A stretch of 64,000 nucleotides of DNA from the NCBI RefSeq assembly GCF_017487345.1, contig NZ_CP062006.1:2362001-2426000 (forward strand), read 5' to 3'. This document shows, one piece after another, positions 1 through 9,189 of this stretch; position 1 is the stretch's first letter, and each line of letters begins with the position of its first letter. Under the pieces are notes generated by a model. The model did not search any database. It saw only the letters and a program-made list of their open reading frames with translations, and was not told where the DNA came from. A program made the translations under genes and the position numbers. This DNA comes from Brevundimonas pondensis (lineage in GTDB: Bacteria; Pseudomonadota; Alphaproteobacteria; Caulobacterales; Caulobacteraceae).

Positions 1-616
1 GGATCATCAGGTCGGTGATCGAACGGACGCCCGAGTGCAGCACCTGGTCGGCCATGCCGAAGGCGTCGGCGAAGGTCGTGCGCTCGTTGGCGACCCGGAA
101 CAGGTTCTGGTTCGGAATGACGATCAGGGTGTCGACATAGCGCTGCAGCTCGGCGACGCCCGAGTCCGCCAGACGCATGCGGTGACGACCTTCGAAGGTG
201 AAGGGCTTGGTCACGACGCCGACGGTCAGGATGCCGCGATCGCGCGCGCACTTGGCGATGACGGGGGCCGCGCCGGTGCCGGTGCCGCCGCCCATGCCGC
301 AGGTGATGAAGACCATGTGCGCGCCGTCCAGGTGCGCGTGGATCTCGTCAGCGCTCTCTTCGGCGGCGTTCATGCCGACTTCGGGGTGAGCGCCGGCGCC
401 TAGACCCTGGGTGATCGTCTCGCCCAACTGGATACGACGATCCGTCTTGGCGAAGCTCAGGTGCTGAGCGTCGGTGTTGGCGACGACGAACTCGACCCCT
501 TCAAGTCCGGCGTCGATCATGTTGTTGACGGCGTTTCCGCCCGCGCCGCCGACGCCGAAGACGACGATGCGAGGCTTCAGTTCCGTATGTTGCGGCTTCA
601 CCAGCGAGAGAGACAT
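1..616 (-). CDS. ftsZ: Cell division protein FtsZ (N-terminal part, cut by window edge)
   Basis: Tubulin-like GTPase that polymerises into the cytoplasmic Z-ring and recruits the divisome. I translated 205 codons from the ATG at 616 to the window edge. The N-terminus reads [20 protein letters not shown], followed by the nucleotide-binding [14 protein letters not shown] segment and the tubulin signature GGGTGTG at about residues 109-115, then NTDAQ, AESA-type and [15 protein letters not shown] segments typical of FtsZ. The C-terminal half and the linker/tail lie outside the window. It is separated from ftsA by a TonB receptor gene, so it must rely on its own promoter, which carries CtrA and GANTC sites. 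Identification is certain. Confidence 0.98.
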   Translation of the reverse strand, partial: MSLSLVKPQHTELKPRIVVFGVGGAGGNAVNNMIDAGLEGVEFVVANTDAQHLSFAKTDRRIQLGETITQGLGAGAHPEVGMNAAEESADEIHAHLDGAHMVFITCGMGGGTGTGAAPVIAKCARDRGILTVGVVTKPFTFEGRHRMRLADSGVAELQRYVDTLIVIPNQNLFRVANERTTFADAFGMADQVLHSGVRSITDLMI

Positions 617-760
617 GTTCTTGTTCCGACCTTCCGACCCTGCCCGTTAACCCCAATACGAAATCCCCGCCGAATCGCATTGGTTATGAGCGCGTTAAGG
701 AAAACCCCTTCTGCGTTAACGGAGTGTTACTGCGATAATCTGAGTCGGTCGGTTTGGGAG
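617..760 (-). promoter_or_regulatory. ftsZ upstream region with two CtrA-type boxes and two GANTC sites
   Basis: Upstream of ftsZ two sequences fit the CtrA consensus TTAA-N7-TTAA with one mismatch each: TTAT-N7-TTAA at 684-698 and TTAA-N7-TTAC at 716-730. Two GANTC sites, the CcrM methylation target and GcrA context, lie at 672-676 (GAATC) and 742-746 (GAGTC). In Caulobacter crescentus ftsZ is known to be under CtrA and GANTC-methylation control. The sites are read directly; the regulation is inferred from that homology. Confidence 0.75.
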
Positions 761-811
761 CCATAACCCACGGCCAAGCTGCGGTTTTCTTGAAGCAGAC
801 CACCGGAAATG

Positions 812-842
812 AAAAAGGGGCCGGACGTTTCCGTCCGGCCCC
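812..842 (-). terminator. Rho-independent terminator of the TonB receptor gene
   Basis: An 11-bp perfect GC-rich stem (817-827 paired with 832-842, 4-nt loop) is followed on the minus strand by five T residues (812-816). It lies 36 bases after the receptor stop codon. It insulates ftsZ from the receptor gene. Confidence 0.92.
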
Positions 843-878
843 GATCTCATGCTCGAAGAACGAGCAGTGCTGACCCGC

Positions 879-3800
879 TTAGAAGCGATAGCTCAGCGAT
901 GCAGTCCAGCGACGACCGATGTTGTCGATATAGACGCCATTCTGCAGGCCGTTGTAGCCCAAGGTGTCCTCGTCCGTGACGTTGTCGATCACGATACGGG
1001 CCGAAGCCTTATCGGTCACGTCATAGCCCAGCGACAGGCTGTGCGTCATGTAGCCATCGTAGCGGACGACCGGGGTCTGCTCGAAGGTCGCTTGCAGGCT
1101 GCCCGTGCCGCGGACGATCGAAGCGTCCTGGAACGAGGTGCTCCAGCGCGCATTGAAGCGACCCAGGTTGTACAGGACGTTGAACTGCGTCTTCCAGGTC
1201 GGGTTGCCCAGCGAGTTTTCAGACGCGATGGAGTCCGAGAAGTCACCGATGCCCGACGACGAGTACTCAAGCAGATAGTAGGCGTTCGCACGGAAGCCCA
1301 GCGTGCCCAGATCGGCGTCCGCCGTGAACACGTCGGCCAGGTCCATCGAGTAGCTCATGTTAGCGTTGATCGCCTTCACGCGCGTTCCACCCAGGTTGAA
1401 GAAGGGCAGCTCGAAGCCGTTGGTGAAGTTGAAGGCGCCGTCGCGCTGGATGCCGGCGCAGCTGTTGACGCCGATGTCCGGCGTGTTGTCCGGGTAAGCC
1501 GAGCTATCGTAGCAGTAGACAGCTGCGCTTTGCGCCAGCAGCGGGCCCAGGGCGTCGGTGACCGTGATCTCCAGGTAGTCGGCAGCCACGATCAGGTTCG
1601 GGATCACTTTCGGGCGAGCCACGAAGCCGAAGGTGAACGAGTCGCCCTTCTCCGGCTGCAGCGTCTGGCGACCCGAGATCACGCCGGTGAACGACGCGCC
1701 CGAGGGTTGATACAGCGCCAGGAAGGCGTCTGCTTCAGCCGCGTTGGTGACTTGAACCGCAGTGCCGTTGGCTTGCAGCAGCACGCCGCTGTTGGCGGCG
1801 GCGACACGCAGGACTTCGGCGCGGCAGTTGCTGCGACGCACGCCGCCGGCGGGACCGCCAGCGATGTTGACCGGCGAGCAGGGATCGGCCGACGAGGTGA
1901 AGAAGGCCTGGTTGCCGAGGAACAGCTCCACGATCGACGGATTGCGAACCGACTTCGAGATGTTGCCGCGGAACAGCAGCTGATCGTTCACTTCCCAGGT
2001 CGCAGCCAGGGTATAAACCTCTTCGGTTTCACCGCTGTAGGTCGGGGCCGTCAGAACGCCCGAGAGGTTGCGGTACTTCTCGGCCGAACCCTTCTGACGC
2101 GTGTAACGAACCGACGGGTTGAACTCGAGCGACTTCACGAACGGCAGTTGGTAATCGCCGCCGAAGACGGGGATGCGCAGCTCGATGCCGCCTTCGCGGG
2201 TTTCGACCTCAGCATTGGTCGTCGCCGAAGGCGCCGAACGGGTACGACCCTGGCGGGTGATCTCGTCAACCGTATAGGACAGCTCTTCCTTGCGCAGTTC
2301 ACCGGTCAGGGCGAACTGCAGCGGGCCGGCCGGCAGGGTGATGATGTCACCCGTCAGCACCGCCTGGGTGAAGTTCTGCGTGGATTCGTTGTTGAAGAAG
2401 TTGCGGACGCTGACGAAGTCGCGAGCCGCCTGCGAAGCACGGCCTTCACCGAAGATGTTCAGCGGCTGACAGGCGTTGGCCATGTCCTGCGTCACGGTCG
2501 GGGTGAAGATCACCTGCTCGCGCACGCCGTCGGCGCCAATCTGGCTGATCGGCTGCGGGATCGCGCCCGGAATGGCCTTGTTGTTCGCACCACCGAAGCT
2601 GGCCAGGTAGTTGGCCAGGCCGTCACGTTGAACACGGCACTTCAGAACGCCGTTGTCGTTGACGGCGTCAATGGCCAGCGCGAAGGCGACGTCGTTGATC
2701 GCGCTGAACTCGACGTGGGTCTCGGCCTTGCCGTAGGTGTGCGACAGTTCCCAGCCGAAGCTGCGACCGAACAGGTCGAACGTGCCGTCGAAGCCGTTCA
2801 CCGTCCGGAACGTCTCCATCGTCGAACGTTGCGACAGGTCGTTGACGATGTCCTCGTTGTTACGAGACAGGATGAAGTTGCCGGTGATCCCGGCCTGAGC
2901 CAGCGAAGCCCGGTTGGCGTCCGTCAGGAAGGGATGGTTGACGTTCACCAGAATACCCGCGTTCTCCGGCGAGCTGGAGGTCACGCCGTTGAACAGGCCG
3001 CCCGTCGAGATGGGGTTGATGACGGTGGCGTCGGAGTACAGGTTTTCCGTGAAGAAGCGGATGTTGTCGGTGATCTGGTAGTTGGCCAGAACATTGCCGA
3101 CGCTACGCTCTTGCTGGATGCGCAGAACGGCGGTGTCCTGACGGTTTTGCCCCTCGCCGTTGACCGAAGTCGCGAAGGTGCCCGGCTGGCTCGGATCACC
3201 GGCCAGAGCGCCCGCGAAGTCCCAACGGACGATATTGCCGTTCGAGTCGAAGCGGATCGGCACGGCTTTGCGCGCCAGGACAGCCGAATAGCTGTCAGTG
3301 TTTGCGACATCCGGCAGACCCGGCAGGAAGGTGCCGAGGAAGTTGTTGATGTCGATCGTCGGGTTTGCCGCGAAGTACTCACGGGCGGTCGGACGATTGG
3401 CTTGAACCACGGCCAGAACCTGGGCCGCCGTATAGGAGGCCGGCAGGTTGAAGCGCGTGCGGGCGGCGGTCGTCTGGGCGGCCGTCATGCTGGCGGGCGC
3501 AAAGGCGCAGACGTCGGACGCGCTCGCGATACAGGCGCCGAAGGGAACGCCCGGCACCATCTGCAGCGTGCCGCCGTTGATGAAGCTGTACTGGAAGGGC
3601 GAAATTTGTGCGTAACCGGGATTACGGAACACGTTGCCCGGCTGGAAGAAGGCCGGGCCGACCGGGAGCGAGCTGCCCGTCGCCAGATTGGCGATGGCGG
3701 GGTTTTCAGCCGCACCGTTCGACAGGACCGGGTTGAAGATGGCGCCACCGAACCAGGTGCTGTTGGTCCGCAGATTGCGACGGAACAGCGACGGGGTGAT

Positions 3801-4664
3801 GCCGTCAGCCGTGGTCGGCAGGAAGGCCGTGGCCGCTGCACCCGTACCGCCCGGCACGAAGGCCGAGTTGCGAACGCCGCCGTTCATCCAGTTCGAGATG
3901 AGACCCGGGTTGTCCGAGCGGAAGTCGCGCTCCGAACCCAGCAGGGCGTCGATCTTCGAGTATTCGCCCGAAATCGCCACGTTCAGGCGACCGTCGAGGA
4001 AGTTCTTGCCCCACACGCCGTTGACAGCGACGCGGCCAGCGTCTTCGTACTCGAAGGTTTGACCGCCGGTGATGGTGATCTCGGCGCCTTCGTAGTCATC
4101 CTTGAGGACATAGTTCACGACGCCCGAAACGGCGTCAGCGCCGTAGGCGGCGGCGCCGCCGACGGTGAGGATGTCGACACGGTCGATCAGGGCCACCGGG
4201 ATCGACGAGGCGTCAACCTGCGAGCCCGTTTCGTTGCCGGCGACGAAAATCGTGGCCGAGTTGTTCGAGACGAAGCGACGCCCGTTGACCAGCGTCAGGG
4301 TACGCGCCGTACCCAGGTTCAGCAGGTCGATATAGGTCACGCCCAGCGAAGCCGTCTGGCCGCCGTTGGTGCCCGACAGGCTGGCGCCGCCGCCGACCAG
4401 GGGAATATCGTTGAGGATGTCACCGGCGTTGGTGAACAGGCGCTCCGAAATGTCTTGCGAGCTGACCTGGACGCCAGGAATGACACCTTCGTACTGCGGA
4501 CGCTTGATGCGCGAACCGGTGACGACAACCTCTTCCACCTGGGTCGTGGCTTCATTCGACTGAGGCCGAGTGTCGTTCGACGATTGCGCCTGGGCCTGTG
4601 CGGACGCCGCAACAAGCAGACCAGTCAGAATCGTGGTGCCGAAAAGATGACGCCGCTTCAACAT
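879..4664 (-). CDS. TonB-dependent outer membrane receptor
   Basis: A 1,261-residue outer membrane receptor for TonB-driven uptake; substrate unknown. The Sec signal peptide is MLKRRHLFGTTILTGLLVAA up to a QAQAQ cleavage region at about 22-27. A short TonB-box-like stretch VEEVVVTGSRI (about 42-52) precedes the plug domain (about 55-190, with GDILNDIPLVGG). A long beta-barrel ends in WTASLSYRF, with a terminal Phe as expected for BAM substrates. Length exceeds that of siderophore receptors (700-800) and fits the large oligosaccharide or peptide receptors of Caulobacterales. It has its own terminator (812-842). The 246 bases between its start and ftsA (4665-4910) should hold its promoter; I could not assign -35/-10 boxes. 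Its place between ftsA and ftsZ is unusual. Confidence 0.93.
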   Translation of the reverse strand: MLKRRHLFGTTILTGLLVAASAQAQAQSSNDTRPQSNEATTQVEEVVVTGSRIKRPQYEGVIPGVQVSSQDISERLFTNAGDILNDIPLVGGGASLSGTNGGQTASLGVTYIDLLNLGTARTLTLVNGRRFVSNNSATIFVAGNETGSQVDASSIPVALIDRVDILTVGGAAAYGADAVSGVVNYVLKDDYEGAEITITGGQTFEYEDAGRVAVNGVWGKNFLDGRLNVAISGEYSKIDALLGSERDFRSDNPGLISNWMNGGVRNSAFVPGGTGAAATAFLPTTADGITPSLFRRNLRTNSTWFGGAIFNPVLSNGAAENPAIANLATGSSLPVGPAFFQPGNVFRNPGYAQISPFQYSFINGGTLQMVPGVPFGACIASASDVCAFAPASMTAAQTTAARTRFNLPASYTAAQVLAVVQANRPTAREYFAANPTIDINNFLGTFLPGLPDVANTDSYSAVLARKAVPIRFDSNGNIVRWDFAGALAGDPSQPGTFATSVNGEGQNRQDTAVLRIQQERSVGNVLANYQITDNIRFFTENLYSDATVINPISTGGLFNGVTSSSPENAGILVNVNHPFLTDANRASLAQAGITGNFILSRNNEDIVNDLSQRSTMETFRTVNGFDGTFDLFGRSFGWELSHTYGKAETHVEFSAINDVAFALAIDAVNDNGVLKCRVQRDGLANYLASFGGANNKAIPGAIPQPISQIGADGVREQVIFTPTVTQDMANACQPLNIFGEGRASQAARDFVSVRNFFNNESTQNFTQAVLTGDIITLPAGPLQFALTGELRKEELSYTVDEITRQGRTRSAPSATTNAEVETREGGIELRIPVFGGDYQLPFVKSLEFNPSVRYTRQKGSAEKYRNLSGVLTAPTYSGETEEVYTLAATWEVNDQLLFRGNISKSVRNPSIVELFLGNQAFFTSSADPCSPVNIAGGPAGGVRRSNCRAEVLRVAAANSGVLLQANGTAVQVTNAAEADAFLALYQPSGASFTGVISGRQTLQPEKGDSFTFGFVARPKVIPNLIVAADYLEITVTDALGPLLAQSAAVYCYDSSAYPDNTPDIGVNSCAGIQRDGAFNFTNGFELPFFNLGGTRVKAINANMSYSMDLADVFTADADLGTLGFRANAYYLLEYSSSGIGDFSDSIASENSLGNPTWKTQFNVLYNLGRFNARWSTSFQDASIVRGTGSLQATFEQTPVVRYDGYMTHSLSLGYDVTDKASARIVIDNVTDEDTLGYNGLQNGVYIDNIGRRWTASLSYRF

Positions 4665-4910
4665 ATTTTGCCCCCGTGCCGATCCCGACGCGGGACGGCT
4701 ATAGTGTCATTGCTACGTCACCGTTATCGAAAGCCGCCGTTACGGAAAACCCATTTCCGCCACACTCGTGGCGATTGCGGCGCCATTCCGCCCCAAATGA
4801 TGCATTTATGTAACGTCGGTAATGTTGTTGTTCGCCGTACGGCGCGCACGCATGCGCGAGCAACAAGATGCAGCCGCATCAGGCCCGCCCAGGCGGCTGC
4901 GACAAACGCC

Positions 4911-6236
4911 TTACAGGTTGTCGCGCAACCAGCCCGCAGCGCGGGCCACCATGCCGCCGCGGTGCACCTTGGGGGCGTCGGCGGCGGTGATCTGACGCGA
5001 CATCAGCTTGCGGGCGGAGACGGCCTCACGCGGGCCGTATGCGGCGCGCAGCAGGACGCCCGAGGCCGAGCAGAAGGCCGGGCCGGAGGCGGCGTCGGCC
5101 AAGTGAGGGGCGCGTTGCGGCTTGCCCAGGCGGACCGGGCGGTCGAACACGCGCACCGCCAGTTCACGCACGCCGTTCAGCTGGCTGGCGCCGCCGGTCA
5201 GGACGATGCCCGCGCCCGGGTCCATGCCGACGCCGGCGTGCTTGAGCCGGTCGCGCAGCAGCTCCAGCGTCTCCTCGACGCGCGGGGCGATGACCGTCTT
5301 GAGCATGGCGCGCGGGACGATAACGGGACCGGCGGATGGGTCCTCGCCGCGCGGCGGGGCTTCCAGCATCTCGCGGTCTTCGTTGGCCGAAGCCATGGCC
5401 GAGCCGTGCAGGGTCTTCAGGCGTTCAGCGCCGACCTTGGAGGTCGACAGGCCGCGCGCGATGTCGGCGGTGACGTGATCGCCGCCGACGTTCAGCGATT
5501 CGATGTGCAGCAGACTGCGCCCGCCCCAAACGGCCGCCGAGGTCGAGCCGCCGCCCATGTCGATGCAGACGCTGCCCAGCTCCATCTCGTCCTCTTCCAG
5601 CGCGGCGAGCGAGGAGACGACGGGGGCGGCCGCGACGCCTTGAAGGTCCAGATGAGCCAGTTCGAGACAGTGGCTGAGCGCGCCGAACGAGCCTTCGGAC
5701 ATGGAGACGACCAGCAGGTCGAGGCCGAGCGAGCCGCCGCGCATCGAGCGCGGATCGTGGACGCCGCGCGCCCCGTCCACCGACCAGGCGATGGGCAGGA
5801 CGTGGATCGGGCGGCGATTGGGCAGACGGATCTGGGCCAGGGCCATGCCGATGGCGCGGGCCAGGTCGCCGTCGCTGATCGGATGGGCGCCGAGCGAAAC
5901 GCGGGCCTGAACGCGGTGGCTGGCCATCTGGCCGATGGCCGTGGTGACGATGACGCCGGAGACGGGCGAGCCCGCCGCGCGCTCGGCGCGCTCAACGGCG
6001 TGGCCGATGGCCTGGGCGGCTTCGTCCATGTTGACGATCGCCCCGCCGCGCACGCCGCGCGACTGGACGTGGCTGGCCCCCGCGACGCGGATGGTGCGGT
6101 CGGCGTGACGCACGCCCTCAGGCTTCATGATGAAGCAGGCGACCTTGGACTGGCCCAGGTCGAGCGCGGCCACGGCCGGAGCGCGCGGGGCGCCCTTGGC
6201 TTGGTCCGTGTTCGTGTCTCGGCTGCGTCCGGCCAT
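4911..6236 (-). CDS. ftsA: Cell division protein FtsA
   Basis: Actin-like ATPase that tethers FtsZ filaments to the inner face of the membrane. The 441-residue product has the phosphate-1 motif AALDLGQSKVACF near residues 23-35, the phosphate-2 motif CIDMGGGST, and a C-terminal amphipathic helix ending in RAAGWLRDNL, the membrane-targeting sequence. An in-frame ATG further upstream (6368) would run 107 bases into ftsQ and add a non-conserved sequence, so I start at MAGRSRDTNT, 25 bases after the ftsQ stop. Transcription probably comes with ddl-ftsQ. It is no longer adjacent to ftsZ. Confidence 0.95.
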   Translation of the reverse strand: MAGRSRDTNTDQAKGAPRAPAVAALDLGQSKVACFIMKPEGVRHADRTIRVAGASHVQSRGVRGGAIVNMDEAAQAIGHAVERAERAAGSPVSGVIVTTAIGQMASHRVQARVSLGAHPISDGDLARAIGMALAQIRLPNRRPIHVLPIAWSVDGARGVHDPRSMRGGSLGLDLLVVSMSEGSFGALSHCLELAHLDLQGVAAAPVVSSLAALEEDEMELGSVCIDMGGGSTSAAVWGGRSLLHIESLNVGGDHVTADIARGLSTSKVGAERLKTLHGSAMASANEDREMLEAPPRGEDPSAGPVIVPRAMLKTVIAPRVEETLELLRDRLKHAGVGMDPGAGIVLTGGASQLNGVRELAVRVFDRPVRLGKPQRAPHLADAASGPAFCSASGVLLRAAYGPREAVSARKLMSRQITAADAPKVHRGGMVARAAGWLRDNL

Positions 6237-6261
6237 GATGGTCGTATCCTGAATAGTCGTG

Positions 6262-7116
6262 TCAGACAGCGCCTTCGGAGGGCCGGACGGCGACCTCCTC
6301 GGGCGTGCGGAGATCGACCCGGGCGAAGCCCAGATCGAGAAGGCGTTCGCGCTGGTCCAGCGCATCAAGGCGGATCAGGGCGCTGTCCTGATCAACGGCG
6401 GGCAGCTGGATCAGGCTGCCGTCCTTGAGGCGCAGGTCCCAGCGGCGTTCGTCCACCCGAACCAGAGCCTCGATGCGGGCCATCAGGCGGGGGCGCTGGG
6501 CCAGAAGCGGCAGGATTTCGGACGCAGTCTGATCGGCGCCCTTGCCGACGACCAGCGGCAGCTTGGGATAGCGGCCCGCGTCGGCGCCAGGAATGACCTT
6601 GCCGCCGCTGTCGATGACATAGGCGTGGCCGGCGGTCTGCCAGACGGCCAGGCGGTCGTGTTCCTTGACGTCCACGATCAGGGTGTCGGGCAGCAGGCGC
6701 ACCACGCGCGCCTCCTTGACCCAGCCCACGGCCTGCACTCGGTCGCGCACGGCGTTCAGGTCCAGACTGACGATGGGCTGGTCGGCGCTGACGCCAACGG
6801 CCTGCTGGATCGCCGCCTTGGCCTCGGGCGAGGCGCCCGTAACGTGAACCTGCTTGACCTTCAGGCCCATGCCCGAGGTCACGCTGTCGAACTTGTTGGA
6901 GACCGAGTTGGAGATGCGCTCGGCCCGAGCGCCGGTGGCCAGGACCCCGCCCAGCACCACGACGCCCGCCACGATGGAGATCAGAACGGCGCGCGGCGAC
7001 AGGTCCAGCCGACCGATGGCGGCGACCTTGCCCGGCGTGGCCGGAGCGTTGCGGGAGCCCTGCCCCCTGCCCTTCGTCGCGCCCTGTCGCCGACCGCCGC
7101 GCACTACCGCGGGCAT
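6262..7116 (-). CDS. ftsQ: Cell division protein FtsQ (POTRA domain)
   Basis: Bitopic inner membrane divisome protein that links FtsL/FtsB with later proteins. The 284-residue product has a basic cytoplasmic N-terminus, one membrane segment (AVLISIVAGVVVLGGVLATG), a POTRA domain (VKQVHVTGASPEAKAAIQQA and on) and the FtsQ beta domain. I start at MPAVVRGG because GGAGG lies 7 bases upstream; the ATG at 7137 has no ribosome binding site. The chosen start overlaps the end of ddl by 13 bases, which suggests translational coupling. Confidence 0.93.
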   Translation of the reverse strand: MPAVVRGGRRQGATKGRGQGSRNAPATPGKVAAIGRLDLSPRAVLISIVAGVVVLGGVLATGARAERISNSVSNKFDSVTSGMGLKVKQVHVTGASPEAKAAIQQAVGVSADQPIVSLDLNAVRDRVQAVGWVKEARVVRLLPDTLIVDVKEHDRLAVWQTAGHAYVIDSGGKVIPGADAGRYPKLPLVVGKGADQTASEILPLLAQRPRLMARIEALVRVDERRWDLRLKDGSLIQLPAVDQDSALIRLDALDQRERLLDLGFARVDLRTPEEVAVRPSEGAV

Positions 7117-8039
7117 GAGGCGTCCTCCACCATCCACCGAACCAGATCACGATACGCCATCCCGACATAGGCGGCCTGCTCGGGACTGAGCGAGGTCGGC
7201 GTCATGCCGGGCTGGGTGTTGACCTCCAGAAGAACGAGAACGTCGTTAACATCGTCATAACGAAAATCGGCCCGCGACACGCCGCGGCAGCCCATGGCCG
7301 TGTGGGCCAGCTCTGACTGACGTAAAGCCTTGTCAAAGACATGGGCCGGCAACTCGGCGGGCAGGACGTGCTTGGAGCCGCCCGGCGCGTATTTGGCCTC
7401 GTAGTCGTAGAAGCCCTTGGTCGGGGTGATGTCGGTGACGGTCAGGGCGCGCGGGCCGTCGGCCTCGCCCAGCACCGTGACGGCCAGTTCCTTGCCCGCG
7501 ATGAAGGGCTCGACCATGACCAGATCGCCATAGGTCCAGCTGTCGTCGCCGACGATGGCGCAGGGCGCGTCGCCCGGCTGGATGACATAGACGCCGACCG
7601 AGGAGCCCTCGGCGTTGGGCTTGATGACATAGGGGGGCGCAATGACGTGGTCCGCCGCCACCGCCTTGCGGTCGAACAGGCCGCCGCCGGGGACGACGAC
7701 GCCCGCCGCGCGCAGCACGGCCTTGGACTTGTCCTTGTCCATGGCCAGGGCCGAGGCCAGGACGCCGGAGTGGGTGTAGGGAATGCGCAGGGTCTCAAGG
7801 ATGCCCTGGACGCAGCCGTCCTCGCCCCATTCGCCGTGCAGGGCATTGAAGACGACGTCGGGTTTCAGGGCGGTCAGCACCTGGGCCAGATCGCGACCGG
7901 CGTCGACGCGCGTGACCTTGGCGACCTGCCCCTCCAGGGCGTCGGCGCAGCCGCGACCGGACGACAGCGAAACCTCGCGTTCCGACGACAGGCCGCCCAT
8001 CAGGACAGCGACGTGAAGGGTGTTCAGGGGCGCGCGCAT
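7104..8039 (-). CDS. ddl: D-alanine--D-alanine ligase
   Basis: Cytoplasmic ATP-grasp ligase that makes D-Ala-D-Ala for the peptidoglycan stem peptide. The 311 residues show the N-terminal VAVLMGGLSSEREVSLSSG motif, the YVIKPNAEGSSVGVY ATP-grasp strand, the metal-binding VLLEVNTQPGMTPTSLSPEQA motif and a normal length for DdlB. It sits between murB and ftsQ, the usual dcw position, with a palindromic repeat (8132-8276) just upstream. It therefore may start a ddl-ftsQ-ftsA unit. Confidence 0.97.
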   Translation of the reverse strand: MRAPLNTLHVAVLMGGLSSEREVSLSSGRGCADALEGQVAKVTRVDAGRDLAQVLTALKPDVVFNALHGEWGEDGCVQGILETLRIPYTHSGVLASALAMDKDKSKAVLRAAGVVVPGGGLFDRKAVAADHVIAPPYVIKPNAEGSSVGVYVIQPGDAPCAIVGDDSWTYGDLVMVEPFIAGKELAVTVLGEADGPRALTVTDITPTKGFYDYEAKYAPGGSKHVLPAELPAHVFDKALRQSELAHTAMGCRGVSRADFRYDDVNDVLVLLEVNTQPGMTPTSLSPEQAAYVGMAYRDLVRWMVEDASCPR

Positions 8040-8131
8040 GGGACGATCCGACTACTAGCCCGCCCCTATGGACTGAATACGGTTAACCGGTTGGAAACGA
8101 TAGCGGGTCGGAGACGGAATTTAAGCGCCTT

Positions 8132-8276
8132 CCTTCTCCCCTTGAGGGAGAAGGTGGCTTGCGGAGCAAGACGGATGAGGGGTGCGCGGAAACTGGGTTG
8201 TCGATTGGATGGAAATGTCGCGCCGACACCCCTCATCCGGCCCTGACGGGCCACCTTCTCCCTCAAGGGGAGAAGG
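8132..8276. repeat. Paired palindromic intergenic repeat (BIME-like)
   Basis: Two copies of the same element in opposite orientation: a 27-bp arm at 8132-8158 is the exact reverse complement of 8250-8276, and an inner arm at 8173-8184 matches 8227-8238. Each outer arm is itself a hairpin (CCTTCTCCC/GGGAGAAGG type). The right copy ends 4 bases before the murB stop codon, so it may serve as a transcription or processing signal between murB and ddl. Related hairpins occur at 37152-37324 and 43724-43754. The remaining gap (8040-8131) holds a GGTTAACC palindrome and no gene. Confidence 0.9.
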
Positions 8277-8280
8277 GCTG

Positions 8281-9189
8281 CTACTTCCGGCCGATGCGCT
8301 TGATTTCCCAGTCCAGCTGAACGCCGGTCTTCTTCAGCACATCGGCGCGAACCGCCTCGCCCAGGCCTTCGATGTCGGCGGCGGTGGCTTCGCCGGGGTT
8401 GATCATGAAGTTGGAGTGCAGTTCGCTGAACTTGGCGCCGCCGCCGGTTTCCGCGCGCAGCTTGCCGCGCCAGCCCGCCCCGTCGACCAGCTTCCATGAG
8501 GAATGACCCTCGGGGTTCTTGAAGGTCGAGCCGCCGGTCTTTTCGCGGATCGGCTGGGTCGTCTCGCGGCGGCTGGTGATCTCGTTGATGCGGGCGGCGA
8601 CGGCCTCGGGCGCATCGGCCACGCCGCGATAGGTCGCCTCCATCCAGATGACGCCCGCCGGGGCGTTGGAATGGCGGTAGGTGTAGCCGAAGTCGGCCAA
8701 GGCCAACTCGACCCGCTCGCCCTGACGGGTCAGGCCCCAGGCCGAGACCAGAACGTCCTTGGTCTCAGAGCCATAGCAGCCCGCGTTCATGGTCAGGGCG
8801 CCGCCGATGGTGCCGGGGATGCCGGCGTAGAACTCCAGCCCGGCGATGCCCGCTTTCGCAGACGCCTTGGCCACCATGGAGTCCAGCGCGCCCGCGCCCG
8901 CCGTGATGGTCTGACCCTCGGTCGTGATGGCGGCGAAGGCGCGTCCGGCCAGGCGGATGACCACGCCCTCGACCCCGCCGTCGCGGACGATCAGGTTGGA
9001 GCCGACGCCGATGATGGTGACAGGCACGGTTTCCGGCAGGGCCTTGAGGAAATCGGCCAGATCCTCGGCATCCGCCGGAATGAACAGGGCGTCCGCCGCC
9101 CCGCCGACGCGGAACCAGGTGTAGGGCCCCAGCGGCTCGTTCAGCAGCAGCTTGCCGCGCACGGTCGGGAGGTTGTCAGTCCAGGTCAT
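8281..9189 (-). CDS. murB: UDP-N-acetylenolpyruvoylglucosamine reductase
   Basis: FAD enzyme that reduces UDP-GlcNAc-enolpyruvate to UDP-MurNAc with NADPH in the cytoplasm. The 302-residue type I/II-like protein shows [15 protein letters not shown], the FAD-binding [45 protein letters not shown] and the catalytic [20 protein letters not shown] region. Its start overlaps the end of the Imm63-like gene by 14 bases, so it is probably co-translated with it and murC. Confidence 0.97.
   Translation of the reverse strand: MTWTDNLPTVRGKLLLNEPLGPYTWFRVGGAADALFIPADAEDLADFLKALPETVPVTIIGVGSNLIVRDGGVEGVVIRLAGRAFAAITTEGQTITAGAGALDSMVAKASAKAGIAGLEFYAGIPGTIGGALTMNAGCYGSETKDVLVSAWGLTRQGERVELALADFGYTYRHSNAPAGVIWMEATYRGVADAPEAVAARINEITSRRETTQPIREKTGGSTFKNPEGHSSWKLVDGAGWRGKLRAETGGGAKFSELHSNFMINPGEATAADIEGLGEAVRADVLKKTGVQLDWEIKRIGRK

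Noticed and set aside
849..6428. A 1,859-codon plus-strand open frame antisense to the TonB receptor, ftsA and ftsQ
   Set aside because: High GC leaves few stop codons, so long antisense frames are expected; it has no domain, is Arg/Gln/Val-rich, and lies opposite clearly real genes.
8040..8131. CtrA-type promoter for ddl
   Set aside because: The GGTTAACC palindrome and isolated TTAA do not fit the N7 spacing; no GANTC site is present.
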